Positions 51,919 to 62,924 are shown, counted from the first letter of the stretch. The stretch: DNA of 64,000 bases from Diacronema lutheri (GCA_019448385.1 JAGTXO010000013.1:496001-560000), one strand, 5' to 3'. The notes: generated by a model from the letters alone, not told the origin. Numbers and translations: made by a program.

Positions 51919-54701
51919 TCAGATGCGCTCGAGCCACGCCATGCCAAGCAGATCGAAGCATTTGCGCATCGTCGCGATGCCCGCCGCGCAAAGCATCAGC
52001 CGGCTCGGCGTCTCGGGCACGTTGATGACGCGGCACTCGCGGACAAAGACATTGAGCTTGACGCACGTGTCGTACAAGTACTCGCATAGCACGTGCGGCT
52101 GCAGCTCGCGCAGCACGTCCTCCACCTTCTCGGCAAATTGCGCGACGGCAAGGCCGACGGCCTGCTCCGCCGGGTGCTCAAGCACGATCGGCGTGCGCGC
52201 CGCCTTGAGCGCAGCCATGTCGGCGCCAGACTGAGGGGAGGGCCACGCGCCGCCGCCCGCCCAGACGCGCGCGCGGCGCGACGCACGCCGTGAGGCTCTT
52301 TTGTGCCGGGCGGCGGGGCGAACGCGGAGCGGCGGCGGCCTACGGGCATCGCGCGTGCGCTCAGCAGCTCGGCGTGCGCGCACCTTGTCGATGATGGAGC
52401 AAAGGCGCGCGTGGGCGTAGAGCAGATAGACCGCCGTGTTCCCGTTGGTGGCGAGCATGCGCTCGTAGTTGAAGATATAGTTGGAGGTGCGGTTGCTCTT
52501 GAGGTCCATGTACTTGACGGCAGCGTAGCCCAGCGCCTCGGCCGCGCGCTCCATCTCCTCGTCTGCCATGTGCGGCGCGCCGAACGCAAACGAGCCGCCC
52601 TCGCCCTCGTCGCCGTCCGCCGACGCGGCGCCGGCGGCGGCGAGATCCGAGACGACCGCGCCCCCGCTCTGTGCCGCTGCCTGCCGCTCTTTGAACGTGG
52701 CGAGCATCCGCGCCTTGGCCTCGTCGAGCAGGTCGACGAGGCGCACGACCTCGCCCGAGCGCGTGCGGAAGCGCTTGCCGTCCTCGCCGCACACCAGCCC
52801 GAACTGCACGTGCTGTAGCCGCGTCCCCTCGCTTCGCACGGCGCGGCGCAGAGCCGCGCGGCACGGGGGCGTCGGTCGGTGGCGCGCGGTGCGCACGCGG
52901 GCGCCGCCGAACGCGCGCCGTTGCGTGCTGCGCGCACGCGGTCCATCCGGCGTTCGCCGCCGCGTCGAAGACGAGGTCAAAATGCGAGCCCTGACCGGCA
53001 TCGACGACGTAGATCACCCACTCGGCCTTGAGTTCGCACAGTCGGTACCACACCGCGGCGAGGTCGGTCGAGTCGTAATTGAAGCCGCCGTCCGATTTGA
53101 CGACAATGAGCGGGATCGCGTGCTTCGACTGCGGCGGGAAGATCACTTTTGCGCCGCCCTCAGTCACAACCTGCCCGTACCGCTCGAGGGTCGACACGAC
53201 GGCCGGGATGAAGCTGCGTTGCGCGCAGATGCGCGCGACGCGAGGCGCGCGCGCGTGAGCGGACCGGCGGCCGGCGAGCGAGCGGCGCGCGCTGCGCAGC
53301 AGCAGGGTGCTCGCGCAAAGGCGGGCGAGCTCATCGCCGGTGAGCGCGCACGGGTTGTAGAAGGACTCGCCCACCTCGTCGAGCTCGATGCCCAGCCGGC
53401 GGTACACCTTTGAGAACTCCTCGCGCGAGGCCTCGCAGATGAGCGTCCATGCCTTGTGGCAGTCCGGGTCGCCCGCCTGCAGGGCCACTACGTTCTTGTG
53501 CGCCTCCGCCTTGAAGCTCGCGTCCTCGTCGAAACGCACCTTTGCCGCCTTGTAGAATTGCTGCAGGTCTGAAATGGGCGGAGGCGCCGACAAAAAGTCC
53601 TGCGCGCGCGCGCACGCGCGAGCGTGGCCGGCGGGGCGTGCGCGCACGCGCCACGGCGATCGCCGCGCGAGCCACGAAGTGCCGTAAACGCCGCGCGCGC
53701 TCCGCGCACGTGCGCCGCGCGAGCGCGCCCATTTTGTGCGCGCTGCCGCGCTGTGAGCCGCCGTGGGTCCCGCCGGCACAAAAGCGTACCGGATGCTCCC
53801 TGCGCATGTGCGCGATGAGCATGCCAAACTGGGTGCCCCAGTCGCCGACGTGGTTGACGCGCATCGTCTCATGCCCCGTGAACTCGAGCACGCGGCAAAT
53901 CGTGTCGCCGATGATCGTCGAGCGCAGGTGGCCGACGTGCATCTCCTTGGCCACGTTGGGCGACGAGAAGTCGACGAGCGCACGGCACGCCACGACGGCG
54001 GGCGGGCGCATGCCAACGATGGCCGCGTCGAGCACACGCGCTTCAATCCACGTGCGGGCGATCCAAATGTTGATGAAGCCCGCGCCGGCCACCTCGAGCT
54101 TATCGATGAGCCCGGCGCACAGCTCATCCGCCGCAGCGCGCATCGCGTCGGCGAGCGCGAGCGCAACGGCGCGCGGCGACGACGGCGCGGAGGGCGTGCC
54201 CTTGAGGCGGCCGAAGAGCGAAAGCGCCGCATTGTTCTGATATTGGCCAAACTCTGGCTTGGTCGCCTCGGTCACGAAGTGCCCCGACAAGGTGACATGC
54301 GCAAAGGCCGTTTGCTGTGCGCGCGCGCACACCTCCACGACCTGCGCGCACGCGGCGCACGCCCGCCACAAAGCAAACAGCGCGGCGAGCCAGTGAGAGG
54401 CGCGGGCACGCGTCGGGTTACGGGCGCCGCATCGAGCGAGCCGTGGGCGCGCCGCACAAACCTGCTTCATGAGGCTCCTCTGCGGCTCGAGCTTGGCCGC
54501 ATCGGCGGACGGCGCGGCGGGCGGCGCGCCGGGCGCGCGGCCGGCGCCGTCCGCGCTCCCCGCGGCCGCAAGGTAGCCGCTCATCCACGATGCGACGTTG
54601 TCTGGCCGCGCCTGGACCAGCTCACTGAGCATCGCGCTCAGCCGCGGCTCGAGGTTGTGTTTCTCCACGTACGCGGCAACCTCCTCCCGAACAGGCGCCA
54701 T
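51919..54701 (-). CDS. RARS1: Arginyl-tRNA synthetase, cytosolic type
   Basis: I join six exons: 54701-54462, 54341-53790, 53599-53352, 53213-52938, 52831-52384 and 52230-51919, 691 aa (human about 660). Every junction keeps frame. Three of the five donors are GTGCGC. The HIGH-equivalent is HVGHLRST, within [20 protein letters not shown]. Also visible are [53 protein letters not shown], and [18 protein letters not shown], which is the KMSKS-equivalent loop of eukaryotic ArgRS. The C-terminal anticodon-binding domain ends [16 protein letters not shown]. It charges tRNA-Arg. No organellar targeting peptide is seen at MAPVREEV, but alternative initiation could add one. Confidence 0.95.
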
Positions 54702-54807
54702 TCCTACCACGTCGCGCGCTCGCCGCGCCCCGGCAGTTGAAAATAATAATGCGGCTGTCTGCAGAGGAGGTGCAGTCGGCGGGCCGCTGCGCGCTTTGCG
54801 CTGTTGA

Positions 54808-56030
54808 AACGCGGCCGCCGCGCACCACTGCTCACGCGGTGGATCGCCCGCCACATGCACCACCCATGCCGCGCAGCTGGCGCAGGTCTACGGCTCGACG
54901 CTAGGCGCGCGCCCCTCGGCTGACACACCGGCCACGTCGTCGCCCGAGCCGCTCGGCCCGTTGATCCTCGAGGCGGCCTTCTGGCAGCTGGAGCGCGAGG
55001 CGCCCGTGCTGCGACGCAACGCGGGCTTCCTCAAGGCGCCGGCTGACGGCGGCTCGGACGACACCCTCGCGCTCGCTGCCAGGTGGGAGGCGCTCTGCGG
55101 CGCGGCAGACGAGGTGCCGCTGCCGGGTGGCTGCACGGACGCGGCCGCGCTGCGGATCTTTGAGCGCGACGCGGAGCGCACGTTCATGACGGACGAGCAT
55201 CGTGCGTCGATGATCGGCGCGCTCAAGCAGTTTTGGCCCGAGAATCGCGACTACCACCAAGTGCGCGCGCGCGCCCCCCGGGCGTGCTGCTGCTACGGCG
55301 TGCTCGGCTGACCCGCCAATCCCTCCGCGCGCGCGGCGCCACCCCCCAGGGCCTCGGCTACGTCTACTCCTTCTTGCGGTTGACCCAGCCCACCGACGTC
55401 GCGCTCCGCCTCGTGCTGCGGCTCAACCGCTCGGAGCGCCACCTGCGCGGCTACTGGTACGCCGCGCCGCCCGCGTACGTGCGCGACGCGATGGTCTATT
55501 CGCGTCTCGTCGGCGAGCACTTCCCCGAGGTGGCACAGTTGCTCGCGCAGGCGGGCGTCGCTGCGGAGGCATACGTGTCCAAGTGGTTTGTCGGCTTGTG
55601 CCTGCACGTGCTCCCGTTCCGCGCGCTCTTCGCCTTTTACGCGCAGCTGCTCGAGGAGGGCGCGCCGTTCCTCTTCAAGTTTGCGCTCTCGCTCGTGCGG
55701 CATACGAGCAGCGCGCTGCTCGCGTGCAAGCCGACGGACGCGTCGTCCATCTTCGCCATCCTGCGGCTCGACCCGGCGCTCTACCCGGACGACCACGCCG
55801 TGCACGACGCCATCCTTGAGACGGCGAGCGATTGGCAGGTGAGCGACGTGCAGATCGCGCAGCTGCGCGCTGAAGAGGAGGCCAAGCTCGACCTCAAGAT
55901 GGCGCGCGTGCGCGAGGCGGAGCGCAAGCTTGCCGAGCAGGACGGCTCGGACGACGAGATCGAATTCTCGGACGACGAGGAGGACGAGGACCCGGAGGAG
56001 CGCCTGCGTAGACTGGCGGCCAACAATTGA
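54808..56030 (+). CDS. TBC-domain Rab GTPase-activating protein
   Basis: Two exons are clear: up to 55260 and 55350-56030 (GTGCGC donor, phase 0). The frame is open from 54808 but has no ATG before the domain, so the true start or a first exon is unresolved. The TBC fold is visible as [24 protein letters not shown] joined to GLGYVYSFL, then [30 protein letters not shown]. The arginine finger motif (RxxxW / IxxDxxRT) is represented by ERDAERTF, and the YQ finger by DYHQGLGY. The C-terminus is acidic ([19 protein letters not shown]). It probably accelerates GTP hydrolysis on a Rab in membrane traffic. The Rab partner is unknown. It is head-to-head with the ArgRS gene. Confidence 0.8.
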
Positions 56031-56122
56031 CCCACTCATCGTCACATCATCCTCGCAATGCCATGGGCGGCGGCACAGGTGGCCAGAGGCAGCTGCTTCG
56101 CTTGACGGGACACGTCACAGGC

Positions 56123-56698
56123 TCACAGCGGGAAGCCTCGGTGCAGAACGGTGATGCTGACCTTGGGGAGAGCAACCGCGCTGCGAATGGCGGGCAACGT
56201 CGTATGCTCGGGCAGCCCGCAGTGCGAGAAGGGCGCGAAGAACAGGAACGTGTTGATGAGTGGCGCGCCTGGCACTGTCAGGGGAAGCAGGCCCGTGCTG
56301 AAGTAGCGAATCGTGCACGTGAGCGAGAGGCCGGCCATGCTGTCCTTCATGTACAGCTCGGCAAGGTCCAGCCAGCGCAACTTGGTGAGGATGCGCACGC
56401 GCGCACTCGCAGCCCCGTGCGCGTGCGACGCGCTGCCCTTGTCCAGCGTGTACACAAAGCCGTTTGCTCGCGGCGACGCGTTGAGCTCTTCGAGGCCCTG
56501 CTCGAGGCCGGAGAGGAACGCCGATGAGCTGCACCCCTCGACGCGCCACGTTTCGCACCACCCGTGCGGCGAACGGAAGAGTGGCACGCGCGATGCTGGC
56601 CGAAGGGCCGCTTGGATCGCCGCCTGGATCGCCACTAGGCGAGAGAGGGTAGGGCCGCTCGTCATCTTCCCGTCGGTCGTCCCTCCGTCCGCACCCAT
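56123..56698 (-). CDS. Unknown conserved-looking soluble protein
   Basis: A single frame of about 191 aa from Met at 56698 (MGADGGTTDGKMTSG). It is not low complexity: SPHGWCETWRVEG, FVYTLDKGSASHAHGAASARVRILTKLRWLDLAELY and TFLFFAPFSHCGLPEHTTLP suggest a compact alpha/beta fold. There is no signal peptide or transmembrane helix. I do not recognise the family. It is convergent with the TBC gene. Confidence 0.6.
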   Translation of the reverse strand: MGADGGTTDGKMTSGPTLSRLVAIQAAIQAALRPASRVPLFRSPHGWCETWRVEGCSSSAFLSGLEQGLEELNASPRANGFVYTLDKGSASHAHGAASARVRILTKLRWLDLAELYMKDSMAGLSLTCTIRYFSTGLLPLTVPGAPLINTFLFFAPFSHCGLPEHTTLPAIRSAVALPKVSITVLHRGFPL

Positions 56699-57014
56699 GA
56701 TCAAATCCCTCTCGCGTTTTCTCCGCCGTCTTGTCCGCCTCCAGTCACACGATGTTCTCACTCACACCGTCGCACGAGACCCCTTCTCTGATCTCTCCCA
56801 GAGGTCAGAGGTCCCGTTCTCCCTCGGAGCCGTCAGACTCTTATTTGGGCATGCGCCGCTCATCAGCGGAGGTGATCGGGCAGCGTTGATCCACCCGCTC
56901 TCAAAACGCACCACGTCGGCTTGATTGACGAGACGGCACCGCCGCGACGTCGGCTTGCCAGTCGACGTGACAGCACACGACGACACGTTTCAGCCCAGAG
57001 ACCTCGGTCGGGGT

Positions 57015-57063
<49 letters not shown>

Positions 57064-57169
57064 GGGAGGGGGGGGGAAGGCGTGGGCAGGGCTGCGCGGT
57101 TCTGCCGACATTGATGGCGGCCATTCTTGCGAGTCACGTGAAAAGCCCCGTGGCGCGACTATTTACGCA
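56699..57169. promoter_or_regulatory. Divergent intergenic region with long poly-G tract
   Basis: This 471-bp gap separates the unknown gene (-) and the GTPase gene (+). It contains no convincing gene, CT-rich blocks at 56700-56830, and a G run of about 47 at 57016-57062. It likely holds both promoters. Confidence 0.45.
57016..57062. repeat. poly-G tract (~47)
   Basis: The longest G run in the window, about 110 bp upstream of the GTPase start codon. Confidence 0.95.
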
Positions 57170-59164
57170 ATGGTAAACGGCATCGCGAGGCGCCCGTGGG
57201 CAGCGGGCGCGCTGGCGCTGCTGGCCGCGGCCGCGGCGCCGGCAGCGGCGCGGAAGGAGGCATTCCGTATGATCGACGCAAAGGCGCGCCTCGCGGATGC
57301 CACGGCCGGGTACGTTGCCGACGCGATGTCCAAGCTCAGCGACGGCCGGCAGCTCGCGGTCGTCGCCTCGCTCGGCCCGCGCCACATTGGCAAGTCGTCA
57401 CTGCTCAACCAGGTGTTTGGCGCCAAGTTTGACGACGAGGCAGGCGCGGGCGTGTGGATCAGCCCCGCCTCGCATAACAAGGACGTGCTGCTCCTCAACG
57501 CCATGGCCGCCGACTCGGCCGAGAGCGAGCTGACGCAGAAGCGGCTCGCGGCGCTCTGCTCGTCCGTCGCCGACTGCGTCGTGCTCAACGCGTGGTACAC
57601 GACGAGCGCGCGGCCAACGACGGCGACCGTGGACATTCTGAGCACGCTCTTCGCCGAGCAGCTGCGTCAGGCGAGCGAGGGCGCCGGCGTCCAGCGCTCG
57701 CTCGTGCTGTATGCGTTGCACGGCACGGACGGCGACGCGCTCTCGGCGCAGCAGCTCGCCGAGCTGCGCGAGCAGGTGGCGCAGACGTGGGAGGCGGTGC
57801 CCAAACCGGCGGGGCTGGCGAACGCCGCGCTCTCCGACTATTTTGACTTCAAGTACATCGCCGTCCCGCCCGCGCGCGCGGCGTCCGAGCACAAGGAGGC
57901 GCTCTCAAAGCTGCGCGCGCAGTTTGCGCCGCCCGCGGACGCGGCGGCGGGCTCGCTGCTCAAGCCGTCGTACACCAAAGCGATCGACGTGGAGAATTTT
58001 GGCGTGCTCGCTGAGCAGCTCTGGGCCGACGCGTGCGCCGAGCCCGACGACGGCCTCGCCGCGACGCGCGAGCAGCTGCGGATGTGCTACATCGCTTCGC
58101 AGGCGCTCTTCGCCGCGAGCGCCATCGCGGACAAGGCGCTGGACAAGTGGTCGGCGCAGGTCGCGAGGAAACGGGCGGTCGTTGCGTTCGGCGCGCAGGG
58201 CCGGCAGCTGCTCTCGCGCACCCTCGCCAAGTACGACGAGGACACCGCGGCGTGTGAGCCCGGCTCAAAGTTTGTGGCGATGCAGCGCGCCCAGCTGAGC
58301 GGACGCATCAAAACGGAGCTCGCGCGCCTCTTCAACGACCAGGCGCGCGCACGCGCGCACAGCGGTGGCGGAAGCCACGGTGCAGCGACCCGCGCGCGTG
58401 CATGCCGTGGAAGGCGCGCGTGCCTCCCCGCCCCCCCCCCCCCCCGGCGAGAAAGGCGTGGCCTACGTTCGCAATCGCCGACGGCGTACGATGCGCCCGG
58501 CCCCTGCGCCCGCAGGTGCGTATGCTCAACGTGGAGGCGATGGTCAAGCTGCGCGAGCTCCTCCTCCTCACTGTCGCGCGGCAGGGCTCAGTGCAGGACT
58601 GGCAGGTGGCAAACATGCAGACAAGCGTCGAGCGCTGGTTCACACAGAAGCTTGCAGAGCTTGTCGTGCCCGAGCTCGCGCTCAACCTCGTGCGCGCAGC
58701 GCGGCGTGACGACGCGCGCGGCCGACGCGGCGCAGTCGAGCGCTCCGCGCGCGCGACCCGCCGCCTCTCATCCCGTCGACGATGCCCCGCCCGCCCGCCC
58801 GCCCGCCCGCGCGCAGGTGCCCGTCAAGGCGGAGCTCTCCGCGCGGCTCGCGCAGTACGGCTCGCGCTTCGCGTCGTCGGCGACGGTGCAGGTGCAGGCG
58901 CTGCAGTACCTCGCCGAAAGGGCCAAGGAGGGGCGTGCGCCCAAGGGCAAGGCAGCAATGGCGGTCAGCTACGCGCTGACTGGCGCGGTGCGCACTGCGG
59001 GCAGCGGCAACCTTCAGTCCTTTGCCTCCTACACCACCGGCCCCTACTCGGCAAACTTCATGCTCGCCAACGACCGCGACCTGCCCGAATCGGCGGCAGC
59101 GACGGGCCAGCCGCCGCCGACGCTCCGGCTGCAGCCCAAAATCACCTTTGACATTGACCTCTGA
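57170..59164 (+). CDS. RHD3/Sey1-like dynamin-related GTPase
   Basis: I join three exons: 57170-58342, 58516-58689 and 58817-59164, 564 aa. The first intron has a GC donor (CAG/GCGCGC), the second GTGCGC. The N-terminus has a hydrophobic signal-like segment (ALALLAAAAAPAAARKEAF). The P-loop reads VASLGPRHIGKSSLLNQVFG, followed by FDDEAGAGVWI. ENFGVLAEQLWADACAEPDDGL and the following helices match the RHD3/Sey1 helical region. These GTPases fuse ER tubules. This protein is shorter than Sey1 (about 780 aa), lacks the usual C-terminal paired transmembrane hairpin and ends TLRLQPKITFDIDL. It is therefore a divergent, possibly lumenal or soluble member. Confidence 0.75.
   Translation: MVNGIARRPWAAGALALLAAAAAPAAARKEAFRMIDAKARLADATAGYVADAMSKLSDGRQLAVVASLGPRHIGKSSLLNQVFGAKFDDEAGAGVWISPASHNKDVLLLNAMAADSAESELTQKRLAALCSSVADCVVLNAWYTTSARPTTATVDILSTLFAEQLRQASEGAGVQRSLVLYALHGTDGDALSAQQLAELREQVAQTWEAVPKPAGLANAALSDYFDFKYIAVPPARAASEHKEALSKLRAQFAPPADAAAGSLLKPSYTKAIDVENFGVLAEQLWADACAEPDDGLAATREQLRMCYIASQALFAASAIADKALDKWSAQVARKRAVVAFGAQGRQLLSRTLAKYDEDTAACEPGSKFVAMQRAQLSGRIKTELARLFNDQARARAHSGGGSHGAATRARACRGRRACLPAPPPPRRERRGLRSQSPTAYDAPGPCARRCVCSTWRRWSSCASSSSSLSRGRAQCRTGRWQTCRQASSAGSHRSLQSLSCPSSRSTSCAQRGVTTRAADAAQSSAPRARPAASHPVDDAPPARPPARAQVPVKAELSARLAQYGSRFASSATVQVQALQYLAERAKEGRAPKGKAAMAVSYALTGAVRTAGSGNLQSFASYTTGPYSANFMLANDRDLPESAAATGQPPPTLRLQPKITFDIDL
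58429..58444. repeat. poly-C tract in GTPase intron 1
   Basis: About 16 C in the sense strand of intron 58343-58515. Confidence 0.85.
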
Positions 59165-59329
59165 AAAGCGTGCGCAATGCGCTTTCGCGGGTCGACGAGG
59201 TGAGCGTCCGCCGTCGGTCTTGGCGTCAGCGCTTCACTCTTGGGTGGAAGGGCGAATGGCAGCGCTCGCTGCTCCGCGGCTCCGTTGCGCGGCAGTCTGC
59301 ACAACGGCCGCTCATCCTTGCTCGGGATG

Positions 59330-61957
59330 TTAGAAGAAGCCAAGCTCAATTGGCAGCTTGAGCAGGTCCGCGCTCCGGTCGGTTTCAATCTCAGCGGCGG
59401 CTCCCGCTCTGGGCGCGGCCGTCGTGTGGCCCGGCGGGCCGTCACTCCACGCCGTTCGCGCCGTTGGCGCCAGCGCGGGCAGCGGTGTGCGGTCGCCGCG
59501 CGCCTGCGCGCCTGCGCTGCGACGCTCAGTGGCGTCGTCGCGCTCGCGCGCGCGCTCTGCAGCCTCGCGCGCGCTCTCCGCGCGGAGGAGGCGGTCCCTG
59601 AGCTCGCCGACGAGCACGACGAGCTCGGCGAGCTGCGCTGTCTTGCGCGCGCGCTTGGCGTCCGACTCGGCGAGCTGCGCGCGCGTGCTCACGAGCTCAG
59701 CCTCGGTCGTCGCCGCGAGCCGCACGGCACCCTCGGCTGATTCGCGCGCGCGCGCCGCCTGCTCGCGCAGCTCGGCGTGCTGGGCGCGCGCGGCCTGCGC
59801 GGCGCGCGCCGCCTCAAGCTGCTGGCTGAGAAGCTCGGCCTGGCAGCGCTCGAGCTGGACCATCGTCTGCGCGCTCGCGTGCTCGCTCGCGCGCCGCTCG
59901 GCGTGCTCGGCCGCGCGCGCGCGCGCGGCGCGCTGCTCGGCATCTGCGCGCTCGGCGCGCTCGGCAGCGAGCGCGCGCGCGGCACGGCGTTCGGCCTCCG
60001 CGTGCTCGGCGCGCGCCGCGCTGGCCTCGTCGCGCGCCGCGCGCGCCTCGACGAGCGCCGCGTCCGCGTCGGCGCGCGCCTCGGTGGCGACAAGCGCAAG
60101 CGCGCGCGCGTGTGCGTCGATGGGCGCGGCGGCCGCGTCCGCCTCAACGCGCAGGGCCAACGCGTGGCGCTGCGCGAGTTGCGCCGCCTCGATCGCGAGC
60201 CGCACCTCGAGCGCCTCCACGTGCCCGTTGAGCACGCCGACGAGCACACGCGCCGCGTCCGCCTGCCGCGCAGCAACGTCGAGCAGCCGAGCCACCTCCG
60301 CGCCGAGCGCGCGACACACGCCGTCAGCTGCGCTCACCGCAGCGGCGCGCAGGCCATCGGCATCGGCGCGCGCCTGCTGAAGCTCGTACTCGGCGATCGT
60401 CGCGCGCTCGGCCGCGGCCATTGCCTCGCCCGCCGCCGCCGCCGCTGCATCGACCGCGCGCGCCGCCGCATCGCGAGCGGAGGCCGCGTCGCGCTCGCTG
60501 TCGTCGCGCTCGGCGCGCGCGCGTTCGGCGTCGGCGCGGTGCGCGTCGCGCTCGGCGGCCGCGTCCGCCGCGCGCAGCCATTGCTCGTCCGCGTCGGCGC
60601 GAGCGGCAGCCAGAGCCCTGTCGTGCGCGCTGAGCCGAGACGCGGAGCTGCGCTCGGCGGCGCGCGCGGCCGAGTTGGCGTGCGCGGCGAGCGTGCGCGT
60701 GGCGGCGAGCTCAGCGCGCGCCGCGTCGCGATCGGCGACGGCGGCGTCGAGCGTGCCGCGCAGCGCGCTGCTCGCCGCTTCCGCGAGCTCGGCGCGCTGA
60801 CGCCACGCGTCCGCACGCGTGGCAGGTGCGCCGCCGGCCGGCGCGGCGACAGCGGCCGGCGCGGCGACAGCGGCAGGCGCGCTTCTAGCACATGCGCGTG
60901 GCGTGCCGGACGGCGCGGTATGGGGGGCAGCTGTCGCGCTGTCTTGGCGCGACGCGCTCGCGCGCGCGTCCGACCGCGCCGCCGTCGGGCCCTTGGGCGT
61001 CGCCGGCGGCGGCAGCGCGGGCGGCGCACGTGCGCCATGCACGGCGTGCAGTTCGGAACGGAAGCCGTCACGCTCGGCGCGCGAGATGTTGAGCTGGTCG
61101 CGCACGTGCAGCAGCTCGGCGCATGCCGCGCCAAGCTCCACTTGCAGCGCGTGCGAGCGGTCCCTCTCTGCCTTGAGCTGTTGCACGAGCAGCGCGTCCT
61201 GCGCGTCGCGCGGCTCGTCGCGATCCGAGTTGCGACCCGAGTTGCGACCCGAGTTGCGAACGGCGCGACGGCTTGGCCCGCCGCCGCTCGCGTCGACGAC
61301 GGCGGAACTGAGCCGGCGGTTCGCACCGCTGAGCAGCTGGTGCATCGTGCGCCCGCCCGCCCGCTCGTCGGGCGACGCGGTGCCCGAGCCCGTCGCCGAG
61401 CGCGCGCCCGCGCCGCCCGGCACAGCGGCGGACGCGTCGGCGCGCGCGCGCACGGCGCGCGCGCGCTCGAGCGCGCGCACGGCGCGCTCGCACGCGTGCA
61501 GCTCGGCGCGCAATGCAAGCAGACTGATGGCGTGCGCGTGCACCTCGTCGTCGTAAAAGCGGACTGCGCGGCTGAGCCGCGCTGCGAGGTCGGCGGCGTC
61601 GGCCGGCGCCACACTCGGCGGACGTTGCAACGCAAGCACCGCCGACGGCGTCACGGGCTCACGGCGTTCGACGAGCGGCTGCGGCGAGTGCGCCAACGCC
61701 GCCGTGCGATACGGCGGGCGCGTGCCGGCCGTGCCTGGCGAGCTGCGGACGGACGGCGTGTGCAGGGTCGCGCCAGGCGTCGCGAGCTGCGTCGGCTCAG
61801 CGCCGCCGGATGACGAGGCGCGCGTCGGCCACGGCGGGGAGCGAGCGGGCTCAGGCGCGGGTGACGGAGCACGCGACGGCTCGTTCGATGCGGCGCCAGT
61901 CAAGAAGACACCGAAACCTCCGGGAGACGGGAGGACCTCCACTTGAACGCCGCTCAT
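59330..61957 (-). CDS. Long coiled-coil protein
   Basis: An uninterrupted frame of 875 aa. Residues 1-125 are Pro/Ser/Thr-rich. From about residue 130 to 850 it is dominated by Ala/Arg/Glu heptads (ELHACERAVRALERARAVRA, AERDAHRADAERARAERDD, RAAEHAERRASEHASAQTMVQLERCQAELLSQQLEAARAA), characteristic of a long coiled coil. A short repeat (GRNSGRNSGRNSDRD) interrupts near residue 240. There are no membrane segments. The role is unknown; structural or cytoskeletal use is a guess. Confidence 0.65.
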   Translation of the reverse strand: MSGVQVEVLPSPGGFGVFLTGAASNEPSRAPSPAPEPARSPPWPTRASSSGGAEPTQLATPGATLHTPSVRSSPGTAGTRPPYRTAALAHSPQPLVERREPVTPSAVLALQRPPSVAPADAADLAARLSRAVRFYDDEVHAHAISLLALRAELHACERAVRALERARAVRARADASAAVPGGAGARSATGSGTASPDERAGGRTMHQLLSGANRRLSSAVVDASGGGPSRRAVRNSGRNSGRNSDRDEPRDAQDALLVQQLKAERDRSHALQVELGAACAELLHVRDQLNISRAERDGFRSELHAVHGARAPPALPPPATPKGPTAARSDARASASRQDSATAAPHTAPSGTPRACARSAPAAVAAPAAVAAPAGGAPATRADAWRQRAELAEAASSALRGTLDAAVADRDAARAELAATRTLAAHANSAARAAERSSASRLSAHDRALAAARADADEQWLRAADAAAERDAHRADAERARAERDDSERDAASARDAAARAVDAAAAAAGEAMAAAERATIAEYELQQARADADGLRAAAVSAADGVCRALGAEVARLLDVAARQADAARVLVGVLNGHVEALEVRLAIEAAQLAQRHALALRVEADAAAAPIDAHARALALVATEARADADAALVEARAARDEASAARAEHAEAERRAARALAAERAERADAEQRAARARAAEHAERRASEHASAQTMVQLERCQAELLSQQLEAARAAQAARAQHAELREQAARARESAEGAVRLAATTEAELVSTRAQLAESDAKRARKTAQLAELVVLVGELRDRLLRAESAREAAERARERDDATERRSAGAQARGDRTPLPALAPTARTAWSDGPPGHTTAAPRAGAAAEIETDRSADLLKLPIELGFF

Positions 61958-62089
61958 CGCACGTGGCTCGCGGCCGGACGCAGCGGAACGTCGGCCATCG
62001 TTTCACTTTCGAATGAGTTCACTTTCGATTCTCGAACGCACGTGTGTCCCCCGGACTGGGATGAGTCGCATGGCCGCGCGGCTTTTCGG

Positions 62090-62092
<3 letters not shown>

Positions 62093-62134
<42 letters not shown>
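62093..62134. repeat. poly-C tract (~42)
   Basis: An uninterrupted C run between the coiled-coil gene and the DUF3110 gene, both on the minus strand. Confidence 0.95.
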
Positions 62135-62237
62135 TTCCCCCGCATCCCCTCTCGGTCGCCGTCGAGTTCAGCATCGTGATCGCCAATCGATCATTGTACA
62201 ACGTCATGCAGCGTCAGCCGCTCACTGCCGCGACCGC

Positions 62238-62924
62238 TCAGTGGCAGTCGTCCGGCTCCGCCTGAGACAAGCGCGATGCGCGCTCGAGCCGCAACCGGAG
62301 CTCGTCCAGCTGATCCTCGCTGAGGCTCCCGTCCGCCTCGCGCTGCGGCGGCTCGCCACTCGTGCCGCCGGGCCTCCAATCAAACTTCTCGACTGTCCGC
62401 GACGGTGGCTCGACAAACGTGCCGCCGCGCACCACGCCGAGCGAGAGGCCCGACTCGGTGCAGAAGGAGGAGATCTCGTCGAGGCCGATGCCCTGCGGCA
62501 CGGGCTGTGGCATGTTCTGCTCGAGCAGCAGCTGGCCGTACTGCTTGGCGTCGGCCTCGAGCTCCCACGCGAGCACGACGTCGACGCGCTCGGCGGTCTC
62601 GAGTTGCAGCGAGTAGAGGCCCTCGTTGGAGGAGCCCGCATTGAAGATAAGGACGTACACCCTCGCGAGGGTCATGCGGTCGCCCTGCTCGTAAAAATCG
62701 AGCTGGTCCATGATCGAGCCGCCGTGCAGCCGCGAGATGCGCTTGCTCAACGCGTCCATGTCGACCGCGCCTTCCTCGCTCCCGCCAGCGTCGTCGATGC
62801 GCGCCATACGCGTGGATCCACGGCAAATGGCTGACGCCCGAGGGCGGCATGAGGCGCGCGGCGCCGCCAAAAACCCGTTCGTGCACGCAAGCATCGTGAC
62901 GAGAAGCGCATGAAATGAAGCCAT
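62238..62924 (-). CDS. DUF3110 protein, plastid-targeted
   Basis: 228 aa from Met at 62924. The first 20 residues are a signal peptide (MASFHALLVTMLACTNGFLA), followed by APRASCRPRASA, an Ala/Arg/Ser-rich segment. That bipartite pre-sequence is expected for a secondary plastid. The mature domain matches DUF3110: VYVLIFNAGSSNEGLYSLQ, DVVLAWELEADAKQYGQLLLEQNMPQP and EISSFCTESGLSLGVV. DUF3110 occurs in cyanobacteria and chloroplasts; its function is unknown. The C-terminus is an acidic helix (LSEDQLDELRLRLERAS). Confidence 0.85.
   Translation of the reverse strand: MASFHALLVTMLACTNGFLAAPRASCRPRASAICRGSTRMARIDDAGGSEEGAVDMDALSKRISRLHGGSIMDQLDFYEQGDRMTLARVYVLIFNAGSSNEGLYSLQLETAERVDVVLAWELEADAKQYGQLLLEQNMPQPVPQGIGLDEISSFCTESGLSLGVVRGGTFVEPPSRTVEKFDWRPGGTSGEPPQREADGSLSEDQLDELRLRLERASRLSQAEPDDCH

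Noticed and set aside
51919-54701. Absence of a KMSKS motif in the arginyl-tRNA synthetase, considered as a defect
   Set aside because: Eukaryotic and many other ArgRS lack a canonical KMSKS; the equivalent [11 protein letters not shown] loop is present.
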